64,000 nucleotides of DNA from contig PCDI01000001.1 in the NCBI GenBank assembly GCA_002778195.1, forward strand, positions 4,117,869-4,181,868, in the 5' to 3' direction. The notes beneath the pieces are model-generated. The model had not been told where the DNA came from. It did not search any database and was given only the letters and a program-made list of their open reading frames with translations. Origin of the DNA: Raffaelea ambrosiae (lineage: Eukaryota > Ascomycota > Sordariomycetes > Ophiostomatales > Ophiostomataceae). The translations under genes were made by a program, and so were the position numbers. Below are positions 1-11,171 of this stretch, one piece after another. Numbering within the stretch: position 1 is the first letter of the stretch; the number at the start of each line of letters is the position of its first letter.

Positions 1-87
1 CATACATGGACGCAGAAGGGGACAGTGGAAGGCACGCAAAGGTGGATACTGGAACCAACAGCAAACCACCCCTGGGACATCACTTAC

Positions 88-1288
88 CACAGATCACATA
101 CGTCTCCGAGGCAAAGGCGTACATGTACCAGCCCAGGATCTCCTTGGGACTCGTCGGCCTTGTGTCTTCGCCCGGATACGTTGCCGGCGGCTCGGCCGCC
201 TCGAGCCGGCCGTGGGCCGCTTGGAGGGGGTGCCGGTCGCCTTCATTGTCGTCTTCGTCGAGATGGTCAGGAGGACCCATGGTGGTGGTGGTGGTGGTGG
301 TCGCGACGGGCTCGTCGCGGTAAGGAGGGTAGACGGGCTCGCAATAAGGCTGCACTGGGCCGGCTTCGGGGTAAGGGTGTATGCGAGGACGAGCAGGGCC
401 GGCCTCGTCGGAGTAAAGACGGACTGGACCGGCTTCGTCAGAGCAAGGGCGTATTCGATCGCGAATGGGCGAGCCTGGCGGTCTCTGGCCTGGCAATCGC
501 TGGCTTGGCGGTCTTCCGAGTGGTGCGCCGACGTGGCGGCTCGGATGCAGATAGTCGCTGTCGCTGGACGAGCTCGACGAGAGCAGAATAGGCTGTGCGC
601 GCGCTGACGGTTGTGGCAGCTCGGGTGGCAGCTCGGATGGCAGCTCTGGTGCGAGCGTGCTATCCGTCAGCTCCTGTGGTAGCTCCTGTGGTAGCTCCTG
701 TGTCGGCCTTGTCGGGCTGTCGCTGGGGGCAGAGCGCTCGTCGTCGGCCTCGTCAAAGGAGGATGTGTGGGAGAGCGAGCGGAAGGCAGAGGCGGCCGCC
801 GGGGTGGCGAAGATCTGGTGGTGTGGGTGGTGGAGGTGGAGATGCTGGGGCGGGTGCTGGTGCTGCTGGTGCTGCTGATAATGGTGGCGAGGAGGGTGCG
901 ATGGGTGTTGGGGGTCCTGCTGTAAGAACGGGTGGTTGCCTGGGGAAGCAGGCGCCTGTGGCTGTTCTGCTTGTGATTGCGATTGCGCTGGCTCGGCTGA
1001 TTGCGGTGGCTGTTGGGGTATGGGCGGCGATAGGGGTGACTCCGGCTCGGTGGGCAAGCCTGGCAAGCCTGGCAAGCTTCCTTGTTGAGCTTCTGCAGGC
1101 ACCGCGCTAGAAGGCCCAGCCGCAGCGGACGAACTGCTGGCAGAGGCGCTGTCGCCGTCGTCGCTGGTGCCGTTGCTGGCAGCGCCAACACCACCACCAC
1201 CGCTAGGACCACTAGGACCCCCAACAGGGACCTGGGGTTGCGGGTAATTGTGCTGCGGCGCCGGCGGACGGGGTGGGTGCTGAGCCAT
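88..1288 (-). CDS. atg22: Atg22-like autophagy/vacuolar efflux protein, 5' exon only (partial at left edge)
   Basis: Atg22 is a vacuolar membrane permease of the MFS fold that exports amino acids released by autophagy. Seen: an exon of about 400 codons starting at the ATG at 1288. Its first roughly 375 residues are disordered (Pro, Gln, His and Ser rich, with ELPQELPQEL-type repeats and a run of seven Thr). It ends in SPKEILGWYMYAFASETY, which resembles the first membrane segment at the start of Atg22 proteins. A 5' splice site GTAAGT follows at 87-82, so the gene continues left beyond the window. The membrane domain itself is not visible, so the family call rests on this short segment. The disordered extension is long for the family. 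An alternative is another MFS-fold protein with the same GWY-YAFA entry motif. Confidence 0.6.
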
Positions 1289-4215
1289 GGGGTGGGTTTC
1301 GGTTTCCCTCTGATTCGATGAGGCCGGGCAAGGACGCGGCCGCTCGCTCCTTCCTATTTGCTCACGCCCCTCTGCACGCTTGGGGCTCTAGTGAGGTTGC
1401 ATAGGCACGAACGGCGCTAATGCATTGTGGGATGAGGCAGGTGGCGTAGCCTAAAACAGAGAAGGGGGCTTGCAGAGCAGCTGCCTTGTGCGTGTACGGT
1501 GTACGAGCACGCAGACCGGTGTAATTAGTCGTTGGATGCGTGTACTGAATCTCGTACTCTCGCATTCACCGTCGGCGTATCGCAATGGCCGACTCGTGTA
1601 AGATATACAAATGACTCCAGCGACCAGGGGCGGGCAGAGAAACACGAGAGGGACATGCCATCCGCAGGGCACCAGGGAGGGCAAATGTCTTTTTCTTTCG
1701 GGTGTCCAGTCCCGTCGAGCCGTGTTCCCCGGTGGGTTGTGTCTCCGAGGAATGCGATGCGTATGCGCGTAGGCGAATATGTGGTTGGCGAGTACGCGCA
1801 CGCGTGTCGAGATGCGCGATGTTCTCCAGTGTCGTCGTGAAAGCCGTCCAGACATTCAACTCGCACGAAGCCGCAAGGCAAGAGAAGGGTCTCCGTCATA
1901 AACTGTGGGCGAAATGCCAAGACATGGCGTGCGCGTGAGTGTGAGCCGGATAAACGAGGTCGGCCAGTTGGGTGGAGAAGAGAAGTGAGGGCGACTTGCG
2001 AGAGCAAAGGAAAGCACGGAGCAAGAGAAAACAAAGAGAGGAGGGACGGGGAGGTCAGGAAAGGCAGAAAGGTAGAGGAGAGAAAGAGGGAAGAATGGTG
2101 AGATGGGATTGGGAGCCAAACACGGGAAAATATGAAGGAGGCCGGACTGGCAGGAATGAGGGAGGCATCCGATGGGCGAAGAAAAGAAAACAGGAAGCTA
2201 GGGAAGGGCAAACAAACAGCCTGTCCATGCATGCATGCATTGCGACGGCCGACACTGGCAGATGGAGACAGGCAGAAGAACGCACCCACCGGAATGGGGT
2301 GCGTCTGCATTGCACTTCTCGTGCACATCTCGTATACGGAGCAAGAGGACAGCCAGAGTGCCAGCCAGAGTGCCAGCCAGAGTGCCAGCCAGGAGGGCCC
2401 CTCGAGACAGAACATGCCCGTGTCGTGTTGATGGTGCTGCCCGGACGCACTCACGCCTGCGCTCACATTCCCCATTTGTGCAGAAAGCCCATGCATATGA
2501 GACCCATTGTGTCTGTTTGTCTCGGCCTGTCTCCCGGGCTGCTCGACCGTTATATGAGACTCTGTTTCCATCGTGGCCGTGATTGGTGCTGCCCACTGTG
2601 CCGTCGTCCACTTCTTCCATTTCTGCCAGTTCTGTTCTGCCAGTTCTGTCGCTTCTCTGCTGGTGGCCGCGACCTTCTGATCATACCTCGTCTGCCCTCC
2701 ATGTCTGTCGCATCTCGGATTTCTTGCGCCTTCTCGCCCGGCCTCGGCTCTCTGCCCTGCATGAACCGCTGGCCCTGTCTGCCCGACGTTGTTGCGTCCT
2801 GCGAATCGCATTATTCCCTTTTCTCTCTCTTTGGTGTCAATCTCCCTCACCCGGTCACTCGTTCCCGTCCTTCCCGCTCTGTAAGATAACTACAAAGTAC
2901 ATGGTAACTATTATCTTACATACTCGCAGCGTCCTCATACCATGTTGGGGTTACGTCGATCCTTCTCCAAGAGCCTCTTCCCATGCCCAACCGCCCTGGT
3001 CCCTTTTCGTTTTCAGCTTGCCTCGAGCCATATGACGGACATGGAGACTTTGTTGCTTTGCCAGGCAAAATACCTGGCGCATTGGCTGCATCGTTGTACA
3101 CGTCTGACAGGGCCATGCATGCCCTACAGTAGCGTCCTTGAACTTCCGCGCACGTCCGCCCGTGTCTACTTGTTTCGTTTGTGTGTGGCCGCACTATCAC
3201 CCATCCTATCCTGCCAAAAATGCCCAACCCATACCCTTGTCTGGCTGAACCATACAGACTCGTGCATGTCGAGCCCCCCCCTGTCAATGTACCCTTGCAT
3301 TAAAAATAAACCCGCTACATTGAGAATAGTGCGTCCTCGCCCGCCCGACCTAGAAGCCCAAGAAGCCAATGCGAACCAAACAAAACAGCAAGCCATACCC
3401 TCCATAGCAGAGAAGCTAAGAAGCTAAAGAAGAGCCCAGAAGACAGAGAAGCACGGCTGACTTGGCCGATCAGCGGGGAGGAGGGAACGAAAAAGAAAGG
3501 CTATCACGCAAGGGGGGCGTTTTGAAAGAAGGAGGGTGGGAAGGACTTGTCCTGTGAGCAAAATACTATGTATGTACTGACTATGTAACTCCATACTTGG
3601 TAGTTCTTCCTCTTCAAAATAGAGAAAGAGAAGCAACCGGAGGGCGGGAAGGGAAATCCGGGTTGGAGGAAAGGGACCCTGCTCTCTTTTGTGGTGGTTG
3701 TCTTGCCTGTATCTTATCTCAATTGCCTGCCATTAGTTATGCATTGCCCATGGCGTACTGTACGCAGTGCTACTATGTACTATTTAATACAAGCAAATAA
3801 TCCCTGCAGAACCCCTGAAATACTTGCGTCTACTATGTAACTACCCGTACCACCACCATGCCAAGTATTTGACAAACACAGATCTACCTTCTTTCCTGTG
3901 CTTTTTGTTTCATGCAAGTGTTTATCTGTTTATCTGGCTGCTTCATTGGAGATTCCCACGTACTTTGGACTTACTTCGACAGATTGGCATCGCAGCCTGG
4001 AGTTCTCCTGCTCTTCGGGCACGGTCCGAGTTATTAGGCAGCTACGAAAAATAGCTACTGTTTAGGCAAGGATAAATGGCTTTGCTTTGTGGACCTGGCA
4101 ATTCATTGCTACTGATTGCATTGTAGGATTCGCGGCAACTGCCGTGCATCACACTCGCTTCCATACACCCTACACAAATTGCATCAGCCCACTCGCCCAG
4201 ACAACGGCAACCCTC
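1289..4215. other. Gene-free stretch, 2.9 kb
   Basis: Upstream region of the Atg22-like gene on its left and 3' flank of the permease gene on its right. It holds pyrimidine/purine-biased DNA, a 12-bp tandem repeat at 2351-2393 and several GTAC-centred palindromes, for example the odd palindrome at 3753-3765. A long open frame on the minus strand (1525-2850) has no recognisable domain and a composition like its flanks, so I did not call it. No RNA gene recognised. Confidence 0.55.
2351..2393. repeat. 12-bp tandem repeat, about 3.5 copies
   Basis: The unit AGCCAGAGTGCC occurs three times in perfect register (2351, 2363, 2375), followed by a partial fourth copy. It lies in non-coding DNA upstream of the Atg22-like gene. 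No known function; it is a candidate length-variable marker. Confidence 0.9.
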
Positions 4216-5998
4216 TCAAATAATGTACCGCTTCGTCGCCTCCGGCGGCTGGCCCGGCTGCGCAATGCCCTCCTGTCCTCTGGGCACGGGGCCGTACAGC
4301 CTGTCGCGCCGCCTATTCTCGCGGTACAGCAGAAAACAGTTGGTGGCACAGAGCGCGCCGGCAAGCAAGGTAAAGGCGAAGCCAATCCAGAGGCCCTTGA
4401 TGTACCGGGGGCCCTCGCTGGCAGGAAACATGTTGGTGCCGACGAGAGGGCCCATCTGGCCGACGGTCATGATGATCCAGAGACCACCGGCACGCTTGCT
4501 CTCGTTCTCGTTGGTGTTGGCGTTCCAGACCAGGTTGACGGCCACCGTGACAAACACGGTGACCACCAGAAACAAGCCAAAGTAGCGCGTGGCCACCCTG
4601 TCGGTCACGGCGACAACGACGTAGCCGATGGACGCCACGATAGTAAAGAAGACGGCAAAGGGACCGCGCATGCGGAAGCGGTCCGACAGGTACGTGACGA
4701 TGAGGATGAGAAAGAAAGAGAGCAGATAGGGCGGCGCCGAGAGACCGTTGGACTGCTGAGCCGAGAAGGCGCCCATCTCTTCGACAATCGTGGGCAAGAA
4801 GAGCGGCAACGACGCGAAAGAGACATTGGTGCTGAAGTTGGTCAAGGCAAAGATCCAGTCTGGTGAAGATAAAGTTAGCAGGGGTGGTGAGAACAGGAAG
4901 AAACAAGGTAGGAAAAAGAAAGAACAAAAAAGAAGACAGGAAGAAGGAAAGTGAAAAAAAGAAAAAATAAAATAAAACAATAGTAGCAAAAAGGAAACAA
5001 CGAAAGAAGAAGAAAGAAGAAAGAAGAAAGAAGAAAGAAGAAAGAAAGATAGAGAAACTCACTCCTGATATCCTTAAAGGCGTCCAGCATGTTCCCAACA
5101 TGAAGCCCGCTCTGCTCCTTGTCAACCGGCTGACGACGCGCAAACGTCTCGGCAATGTCCTGCTCCCGCTCCGTCAGGAAGCGAGCCTTCCGCGGGCTGT
5201 CCGGGATGAAGAACCAGCAGAGAACCGCAATCAGAGCTGTCGGGGCGCCCTCAATGATGAACAAAAAACGCCAGCTCTCAATGCTCGAGTGGGCACCCGC
5301 AATGGCATACGCCAGAGCACCGCCGTAGGCATTGGCCAAGGCCGAGCCCGACAAGAAGATGCCGAAGCGCACACCCATGTACTCGGGCGGATAAAAGAAG
5401 GAAAAGTACAGCGGGATGCCCGGCCCGAACATGGTCTCGGCCATGCCCAGGAAGAAGCGACAGGCCATGAGGCCGGCCCAGTTAGAGCAGGTCGACTGGA
5501 GAGTCGAGACGACGCCCCAGAAGAACACCACAAAGGACACCCACACGTGCGGCGGGAAGACTTTCCATCCCAGGGTGCTGAACTGGAAGACAATGTAGGC
5601 AATGTAGAACCTGGTGGGTATTAGAGAGAGAATGAGAGAGGGAGAGGAGGGGGGGGGATAGAAAAGGACGGTCCAGAGACCGAGAGGCTGAGAGAGGAAG
5701 AAAAGAAGACGAAAGAAAAGAAAAGAAAGAAAGAAAGGAAAAAAACCCACATCGTTCCAAGCCAGCTGTACTGACCACTCGATATGCCCAGGTCCTTGGT
5801 CATCCCAGCCGTCTTCGCATTGCCAAGATTCGACCTATCCAACACGGAAAATGTGTACAGGACGAAGCAGATGGGCATCAGATTCCAGTCAAGCTTCCTC
5901 ACCACTTTGCGCACCTCTTCAGGCGTGTAAATGATAACCGCCTCTGCGACTGCATCCTCCACCTTGTCCATCTGCACCTTGACAGAGTCTTCGGCCAT
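4216..5998 (-). CDS. MFS anion:cation symporter, Dal5/Tna1 (allantoate/nicotinate permease) type
   Basis: Twelve-helix plasma-membrane carrier of the Dal5 family, whose members import anions such as allantoate, nicotinate, pantothenate or other carboxylates by proton symport. Three exons: 5998-5751, 5610-5063 and 4859-4216, giving 479 aa, the usual family length. The N-terminus reads LDWNLMPICFVLYTFSVLDR, then SNLGNAKTAGM; the middle holds GMAETMFGPGIPLYFSFFYP and the loop ESWRFLFIIEG; FIPDSPRKARFLTERE closes the first half. The 5' splice sites are GTGGGT and GTGAGT. Both introns (140 and 203 bp) are almost pure pyrimidine on the coding strand. It is divergent from the AtuA gene across a 603-bp promoter, which suggests joint control and a carboxylate substrate. 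The substrate itself cannot be read from sequence. Confidence 0.88.
5007..5049. repeat. GAAGAAA microsatellite inside an intron of the permease gene
   Basis: Roughly six tandem copies of a 7-bp GAAGAAA-type unit lie within intron 2 (4860-5062) of the permease gene, so the transcript carries a long CU tract next to the 5' splice site. Confidence 0.85.
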
Positions 5999-6601
5999 TG
6001 TTTGCCCGACGAAAGAGAGAAATCAGATATGTTGGCGAGTGAAGAAAGCAAGAGCAGGAAAAAGAGGAGAAGCGCGGTAGACAGGCAGAAACGGACAACG
6101 CCCGGCGTCCAAGGTGAGCGGACAGAAGGCAGATATACATGGATCGGGGACTGACACAGGCAGCATCCATCCCCTCCTTCTGCTGGTAGGATGAACAGAC
6201 CATCTGATACCCCAGAATCCCAAAGCTGGGGAAAGAATACCATTTCCATGGATCCATTGGGGGGGGAGGCCCATAAAAAAGTCAGAGCTACAGAAAAGAC
6301 TAGCCTCGACATCCTCCGCGGGTGTGGAGGGAAGCTCGGTATGATGCCGAGTCGTCCTCGGTGTCTGAGGCGGCGGACAAACCGGGCACCGGTCACCGTG
6401 GCAGCATATACGTCACGCGACGTTTGTGCATAAAGAAAAACGCGTCCGCCAAAGGCGTTCCACCAAGAATTGATGGCTTGCTGAGTTTTGCTTGCTTTGG
6501 TTTCTCGTTCAGAACACTGTTTGTAGTTAAGCCTAGACAGACGAGCAAATATCAAACAGCCAGACTTGCAGCCGGAAGGACAGAGGCCAACGGCAGAGAC
6601 C
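5999..6601. promoter_or_regulatory. Divergent promoter between the permease and the AtuA-fusion gene
   Basis: 603 bp separate two ATGs pointing away from each other. Seen inside: a CGG-N5-CCG inverted repeat at 6374-6384, the spacing typical of many dimeric Zn2Cys6 regulators; a TACGTCA (CRE-like) motif at 6409-6415; and a GGTCACC-type element just before it. Two zinc-cluster genes lie within 15 kb. Binding is inferred; such short sites are common in GC-rich DNA. Confidence 0.5.
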
Positions 6602-8510
6602 ATGGCCGAAGACTCCTTTACGATCCTGACGCCCAATGCCATGCTTGGCTACGGCTACCGCGACGACCACTTCTGGTATGGCGTGCACACCTACAAGCCG
6701 GCGGCCATCATCGTCGACTCGGGCTCCACGGACGCCGGCCCGTACAAGCTGGGCATGGGCAAGACCACGTGCAGCCGCGAGTCGTACGTGCGCGACCTGT
6801 CCGCCATGCTCGAGGCCTGCTTCTACCACAAGATCAAGGTCCTCATCGGGTCTGCCGGCGGCGACGGCAGCAACAAGCACGTGGCCGAGATGCTGGCGCT
6901 GATCGAGGAGATTGCCGACCAGCAGGGATACAGCTTCAAGGTGGCCACCATCACGCAGGCGGTCACGCGCACGCTCGTCAAGGAGCGCATCGTGTCGGGC
7001 CACTGCTCGCCGTGCGGGCCGGTGGCCGACCTGACCGAGGCCGACGTCGACCAGGCCGTGGACATTGTCGGCCAGATGGGAGCCGAGCCGTGGGTGCCCA
7101 CCTCGGTGCCTCTCGTTCTAGTTCTCTACTTGTTTTGTGTATCGGCTGACCTGGTCTCCCAGATTCATCGAAGCCTTGAAGCTCGACCCCGACATTGTCC
7201 TCGGCGGCCGCGCCTACGACCCGGCCGCGTTCGCCGCGTTCTGCCTCGTGCGCGGCGTCCAGCCCGGCGTCGCCTGGCACATGGGCAAGATCCTCGAGTG
7301 CGGCGGCATCTGCGCCGTGCCCAAGGGCCGGTCCATGATCGCCCGCATGTTCCGCGACCGCTTCGAGCTGACCCCGCTGGCCCCCAACGAGCGCTGCACG
7401 CCCGTGTCCGTGGCCGCGCACACGCTCTACGAGAAGACGCGGCCCGACCGGCTGCCGGGGCCGGGCGGCGTGCTGCACATGGACACGGCCACGTACGCGG
7501 CGCAGCCGGACGGGCGCACCGTCAGCGTGGCCGGCGCGCGGTTCGCGCGGACGCCCTGCTACCAGGTGAAGCTGGAGGGCGTCGAGCGCCTCGGCCACCG
7601 GACCGTGTTCATCGGCGGCATCCGCGACCCGATCCTGATTGCGCAGATCGACAGCGTGCTGGAATCGATCCGGGCCTACATCCAGAATCTGTTTCCGGAG
7701 CTCGACCGGTCCGACCGCTGCCGGCTGCTCTACCACGTCTACGGCCGCAACGCCGTCATGGGCCCGCTCGAGCCGACCCCCGTGCCCGCCCACGAGATTG
7801 CCATCCTCGGCGAGGTCGTCGCCCCCACCCAGGCGCTCTCGTTTGCCATTGCCAACAACGTCCGCACGTCGCTGCTGCATTTCCCCTACCCGGGCCAGCT
7901 GGCCACCACGGGCAACTTTGCCTCGCCGCTCAGCCCCCAGGAGCAGGACGCCGGCGAGGTCTTTCGGTTTAGCGTCTACCACCTGATCGACCTGCAGCCG
8001 GGCGAGGAGACCTCCCTGTTCCCGGTCACGGTGAAGCGGGTGGGCAGGCGTGGCGCGACGACGACGACAACAACAACAACACCGGTCGCCCCCACGCTGG
8101 AAGAGCGCCTCACGCCGGCGCAGCGGCACGCCTTGGCCGCGGAGGCGACGATGCCTCCGCCGCTGCCGGACAAGGTGGTGTCGTCGGGCGAGGTGGCCAT
8201 CATGGACATTGCGCAGGTGGTGCGGTCCAAGAACAGCGGCCCGTTCGAGCTGACGCTCGACATCATGTTTGACCGCCCGGCGCTGTACGAGCGCGTCAAG
8301 AAGGCCGACGTGCTGACCAGCGACGTCATCCAGGCGCTGTATCACGTGACGGCCGACGACATCATCACCAACATGTACTTTGACCCAGCCCTGGCGTGGA
8401 AGTGCACCATCAAGCGGCCGTGGCCGCAGGGGAGCATTGGCGAGCGCGACACGCTGGGGACGCAGCAGCATGCGCCTCTGCTGACAATCAAGGTGCCGGC
8501 CGAGGAGTAG
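6602..8510 (+). CDS. AtuA (DUF1446) - DUF4387 fusion protein
   Basis: Two exons, 6602-7089 and 7163-8510, with a 73-bp intron (GTGGGT...CCCAG) that rejoins MGAEPFIEALKL, a sequence expected for the AtuA family. Product 611 aa. Residues about 5-440 form the AtuA/DUF1446 domain (IVDSGSTDAGPYKLG, IGSAGGDGSNKHV, GGRAYDPAAFAAF, MGKILECGG), named after an acyclic terpene utilisation gene of Pseudomonas. Residues about 507-611 form DUF4387 (VVRSKNSGPFELTLDIMF ... GTQQHAPLL). A Thr/Ala/Pro-rich linker joins them. In bacteria the two domains are usually neighbouring genes. The biochemical reaction is not established. No targeting signal is obvious, so it is probably cytosolic. An in-frame ATG at neither end competes strongly; an upstream non-ATG extension was rejected. 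Confidence 0.88.
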
Positions 8511-8698
8511 ACAGGCAGTGCAGAAGCCACAGCAAAAAAAAAAGTGTTTATATTTAGATATATGTGTCGTGATGTTCGAATTCCCGGTCTGTTGATTCTA
8601 TAACCTCTAGTTTCTGCGACACTCCTGTCAAGGGAATTTGGTTCGACGAGCTGTTCTCGATTTGATCTCTCTTGTTTGCCCAGACAAGTCTTCCGTGA

Positions 8699-10700
8699 TC
8701 AAACCTTGGTCTCTCGGTTGTCTTCTACAGCCTCCACGATCCCCTTCTCCTTGATTGTGAACTTGACATCTGCTTCGCTGATGACCTTGACGTCGCCAAA
8801 TATCTCGTCAATCTCCTCCAAGGATTTGCCTCGGGTCTCCGGATACGTCAGGAAAAAGATGACGGCGCAGAGGGCGTTGGTGAGGATGAATAGGATCTAT
8901 GCGTGGGGATTCGTTAGTGCCCATCGTCTATACAAGCCAAACTCGGTCCAGAAACTTACATAGTACTTCCACCCCACCTTATCCAAGGCGATGGGCGAGC
9001 ACTGGGTGATGACCAGGCTGATGGAGTAATGGATCACTTGAACTAGAGCATTCGCCTTTGCTCTCAGTTCCGTAGTGAAGACCTCGGGACTAAAAAGGGT
9101 TAGTTGGTTTTGCTGCCCTCTTTCCTTCCTGGCAAGAGAACAAACGTACGGAATAATCCAGGTCATCGGACCCAAAAGGGCCGAATAATTGGCCGAGACG
9201 GCAAAAATGCAGGCAATCAGTCCTCTCTGGGCCGCCGCATTGGTGGGCTGTCCTGGGCGGGCGGGGAAGACGGCAGCAATGATGGTGATGATAATGTAGC
9301 ACAGGCAGAGCAGCGAGGAGCTGGCGACGAGAATCTTCTTCCGTCCAATGCGGTCGACAAAGAAGAGGGACACGAAGCACGCCACGGGCGCCACGGAGCC
9401 GTACAAGCCGCTGACCAGCAGCTGCCTGTCCTGGTCGAACTGGAGCGTGGCGTAAATGGCCGTCTGGTAGTACTGCACAAACGAGATGCCCGACAGCATG
9501 GCGGCGGCCCAGACAAAGGCCCCGACAAAGAGCCGCCTCCGGAAGGGCGCGGTGGTGAGCAGCTCGGACCACGACAGACGGCCCTGTGCCGCTTGCTCCT
9601 CGGCAATGTTGACTTGGATGACGGCGAACTCGGTGCGGCACCAGTCGTCGTTGGTGCCGTCAAAGTGCCAGTGGCGGAATGCTTGTTCGGCCTCTTCGTG
9701 GCGTCCCTTGAGGCAGAGCCAGCGCGGCGACTCTCCGATCAACAGGACGCCGATGCCGAGAAGGAGAGACGGAATGCTCTGAATGGCAAAGCCGAGACGC
9801 CACTGGCTGGCGTTGTGCCACTTGCCCTCGCCGACGCCGGTCCATAGAGCAATAAAGAAGCCCCAGGCAACCACTGAAACGAGTTAGTGGTGGGGAGACT
9901 TTAGTTCTTGTCGATCCTGCAGATGTCCCAAAAAAACGAAAGGAGAAAAGAAAGAAAAGAAAAGAACATCAAAACACTCACTCATCTGGTTGACTGCGGT
10001 AATCTTTGCGCGGTCCTCGGTCTGGTTTTTTTTTTTTTTTTTGTCAGAGCTAGATCCCACTGTGCTCCCAAGACGTTCTCTCCATCACTGACTCTTGCAA
10101 TTTCTGCTCCAAAGACAGGAGCCACGCCGGTAATCGTACCGACAGCATATCCGACCATGAGACGACCGAGAACAACTGCAACAGATTCAGTCTACCGCAT
10201 ACTCCACGGGCAACACGAGACAACATACGCATAGCGACATGGGCGGCACCAGCCATGATGGCGCCCCCAATGGCTCCCCAGATGCAGCCAAAAGCAATGG
10301 CCCGTCTTCTTCCAAATCGATCGCTGGTGTATCCGACGGACGCACTGCCAAGCCATGCTTTTCGATGTAAACGTCAGCATCCGGCAAGGATGGGCAGTTG
10401 CAAGAGAATGTTCAAATAGAGATTGGATTGGATTGGATTGCTTTACCTCCGGCTTGGTACATGGACACGATGGCGCCTCGAAGAGCGGCATTGGGGTTGT
10501 CAAAGTGGTTCAAGAACGACGTCAGGGCCAAACTGGGAGTAATGATGCCCGAGTCACTGCGATTGTCGGTCAGAAATAAAATCGAGAGTGAAGACTATAT
10601 GGACCAGTTGGTGGTACACGTACAATCCATACAGAAACCCTCCCAGGCCCAAAAAGATCGAGGCCCAGACGGGCTTGTTTACCCAGCTTCGCCGCTTCAT
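8699..10700 (-). CDS. Sugar porter (MFS) transporter
   Basis: Proton-coupled hexose, disaccharide or related polyol importer of the fungal sugar-porter family, plasma membrane. Eight exons keep frame: 10700-10624, 10556-10447, 10357-10229, 10175-10093, 10021-9982, 9873-9150, 9089-8960 and 8896-8699, giving 496 aa. Family signatures seen: GFDSGIITP in helix 1, DRFGRRRAIAFG after helix 2, the ESPRWL motif, DRIGRKK in the second half, and PETRGKSLEEIDEIF before the C-terminus. Helix 1 is split by the first intron. The 5' splice site of exon 4 is an unusual GTCAGT and its intron ends after a run of about 18 A on the coding strand; this is the least certain junction. Tail-to-tail with the AtuA gene (188 bp). 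Substrate unknown. Confidence 0.87.
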
Positions 10701-11171
10701 GGTGAGATGCTTTCCACGAAATGCCAGAGGTGCGACGGTGATTTTGCTACAGGTCTGAAGCAGATTGTCCTCAAAAAAAATAGTTTTTTTGTTCACTCTT
10801 CCTACAACCACGGTCTTGCTCTTATAGCGGTGCTTCAATGATTCCGCGAAATTCAATAGTTTCCCCAGTATCCTATCTTGTGTGTGCGGAGAACCCTGCA
10901 GGAAAGGAGACCTAGCCAGTCTATCTGACGACCCAAGCGGAAAAGCAGCCTACTAGGCTGGAATTTGCGGGGGAGAGGTGTGTCTTGGCAAAGCCGGCAA
11001 TTGTTGATGTGACCGAAACGCAGAGACGTAGAAACAATGTCCCCCTCCCCAGCACGCCCAGCCGCGGCTCCAGGATCGAGGGGGGGGGAATAAAATTTCA
11101 AAGATCCAATGAGCATCATGCTTGTCTCCCACCCGAGCAACCAACCCAAGCGGCTAGTCTCATTCACTGTT
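10701..11171. promoter_or_regulatory. Intergenic 471 bp: sugar-porter promoter and 3' flank of the aminotransferase gene
   Basis: Holds the upstream region of the minus-strand sugar-porter gene. A short AGCCGCGGCT palindrome lies near 11060, followed by a G run. I see no gene or defined control site. Confidence 0.4.

Noticed and set aside
1525..2850. Long minus-strand open frame (441 codons) upstream of the Atg22-like gene
   Set aside because: No domain, composition follows the CT-rich flank, the frame crosses a 12-bp tandem repeat as WLALWLALW, and overlapping frames are open on the other strand.
6978..8471. Minus-strand open frame of 497 codons opposite the AtuA gene
   Set aside because: Antisense shadow of a GC-rich coding exon; the plus strand has family motifs and correct splicing.
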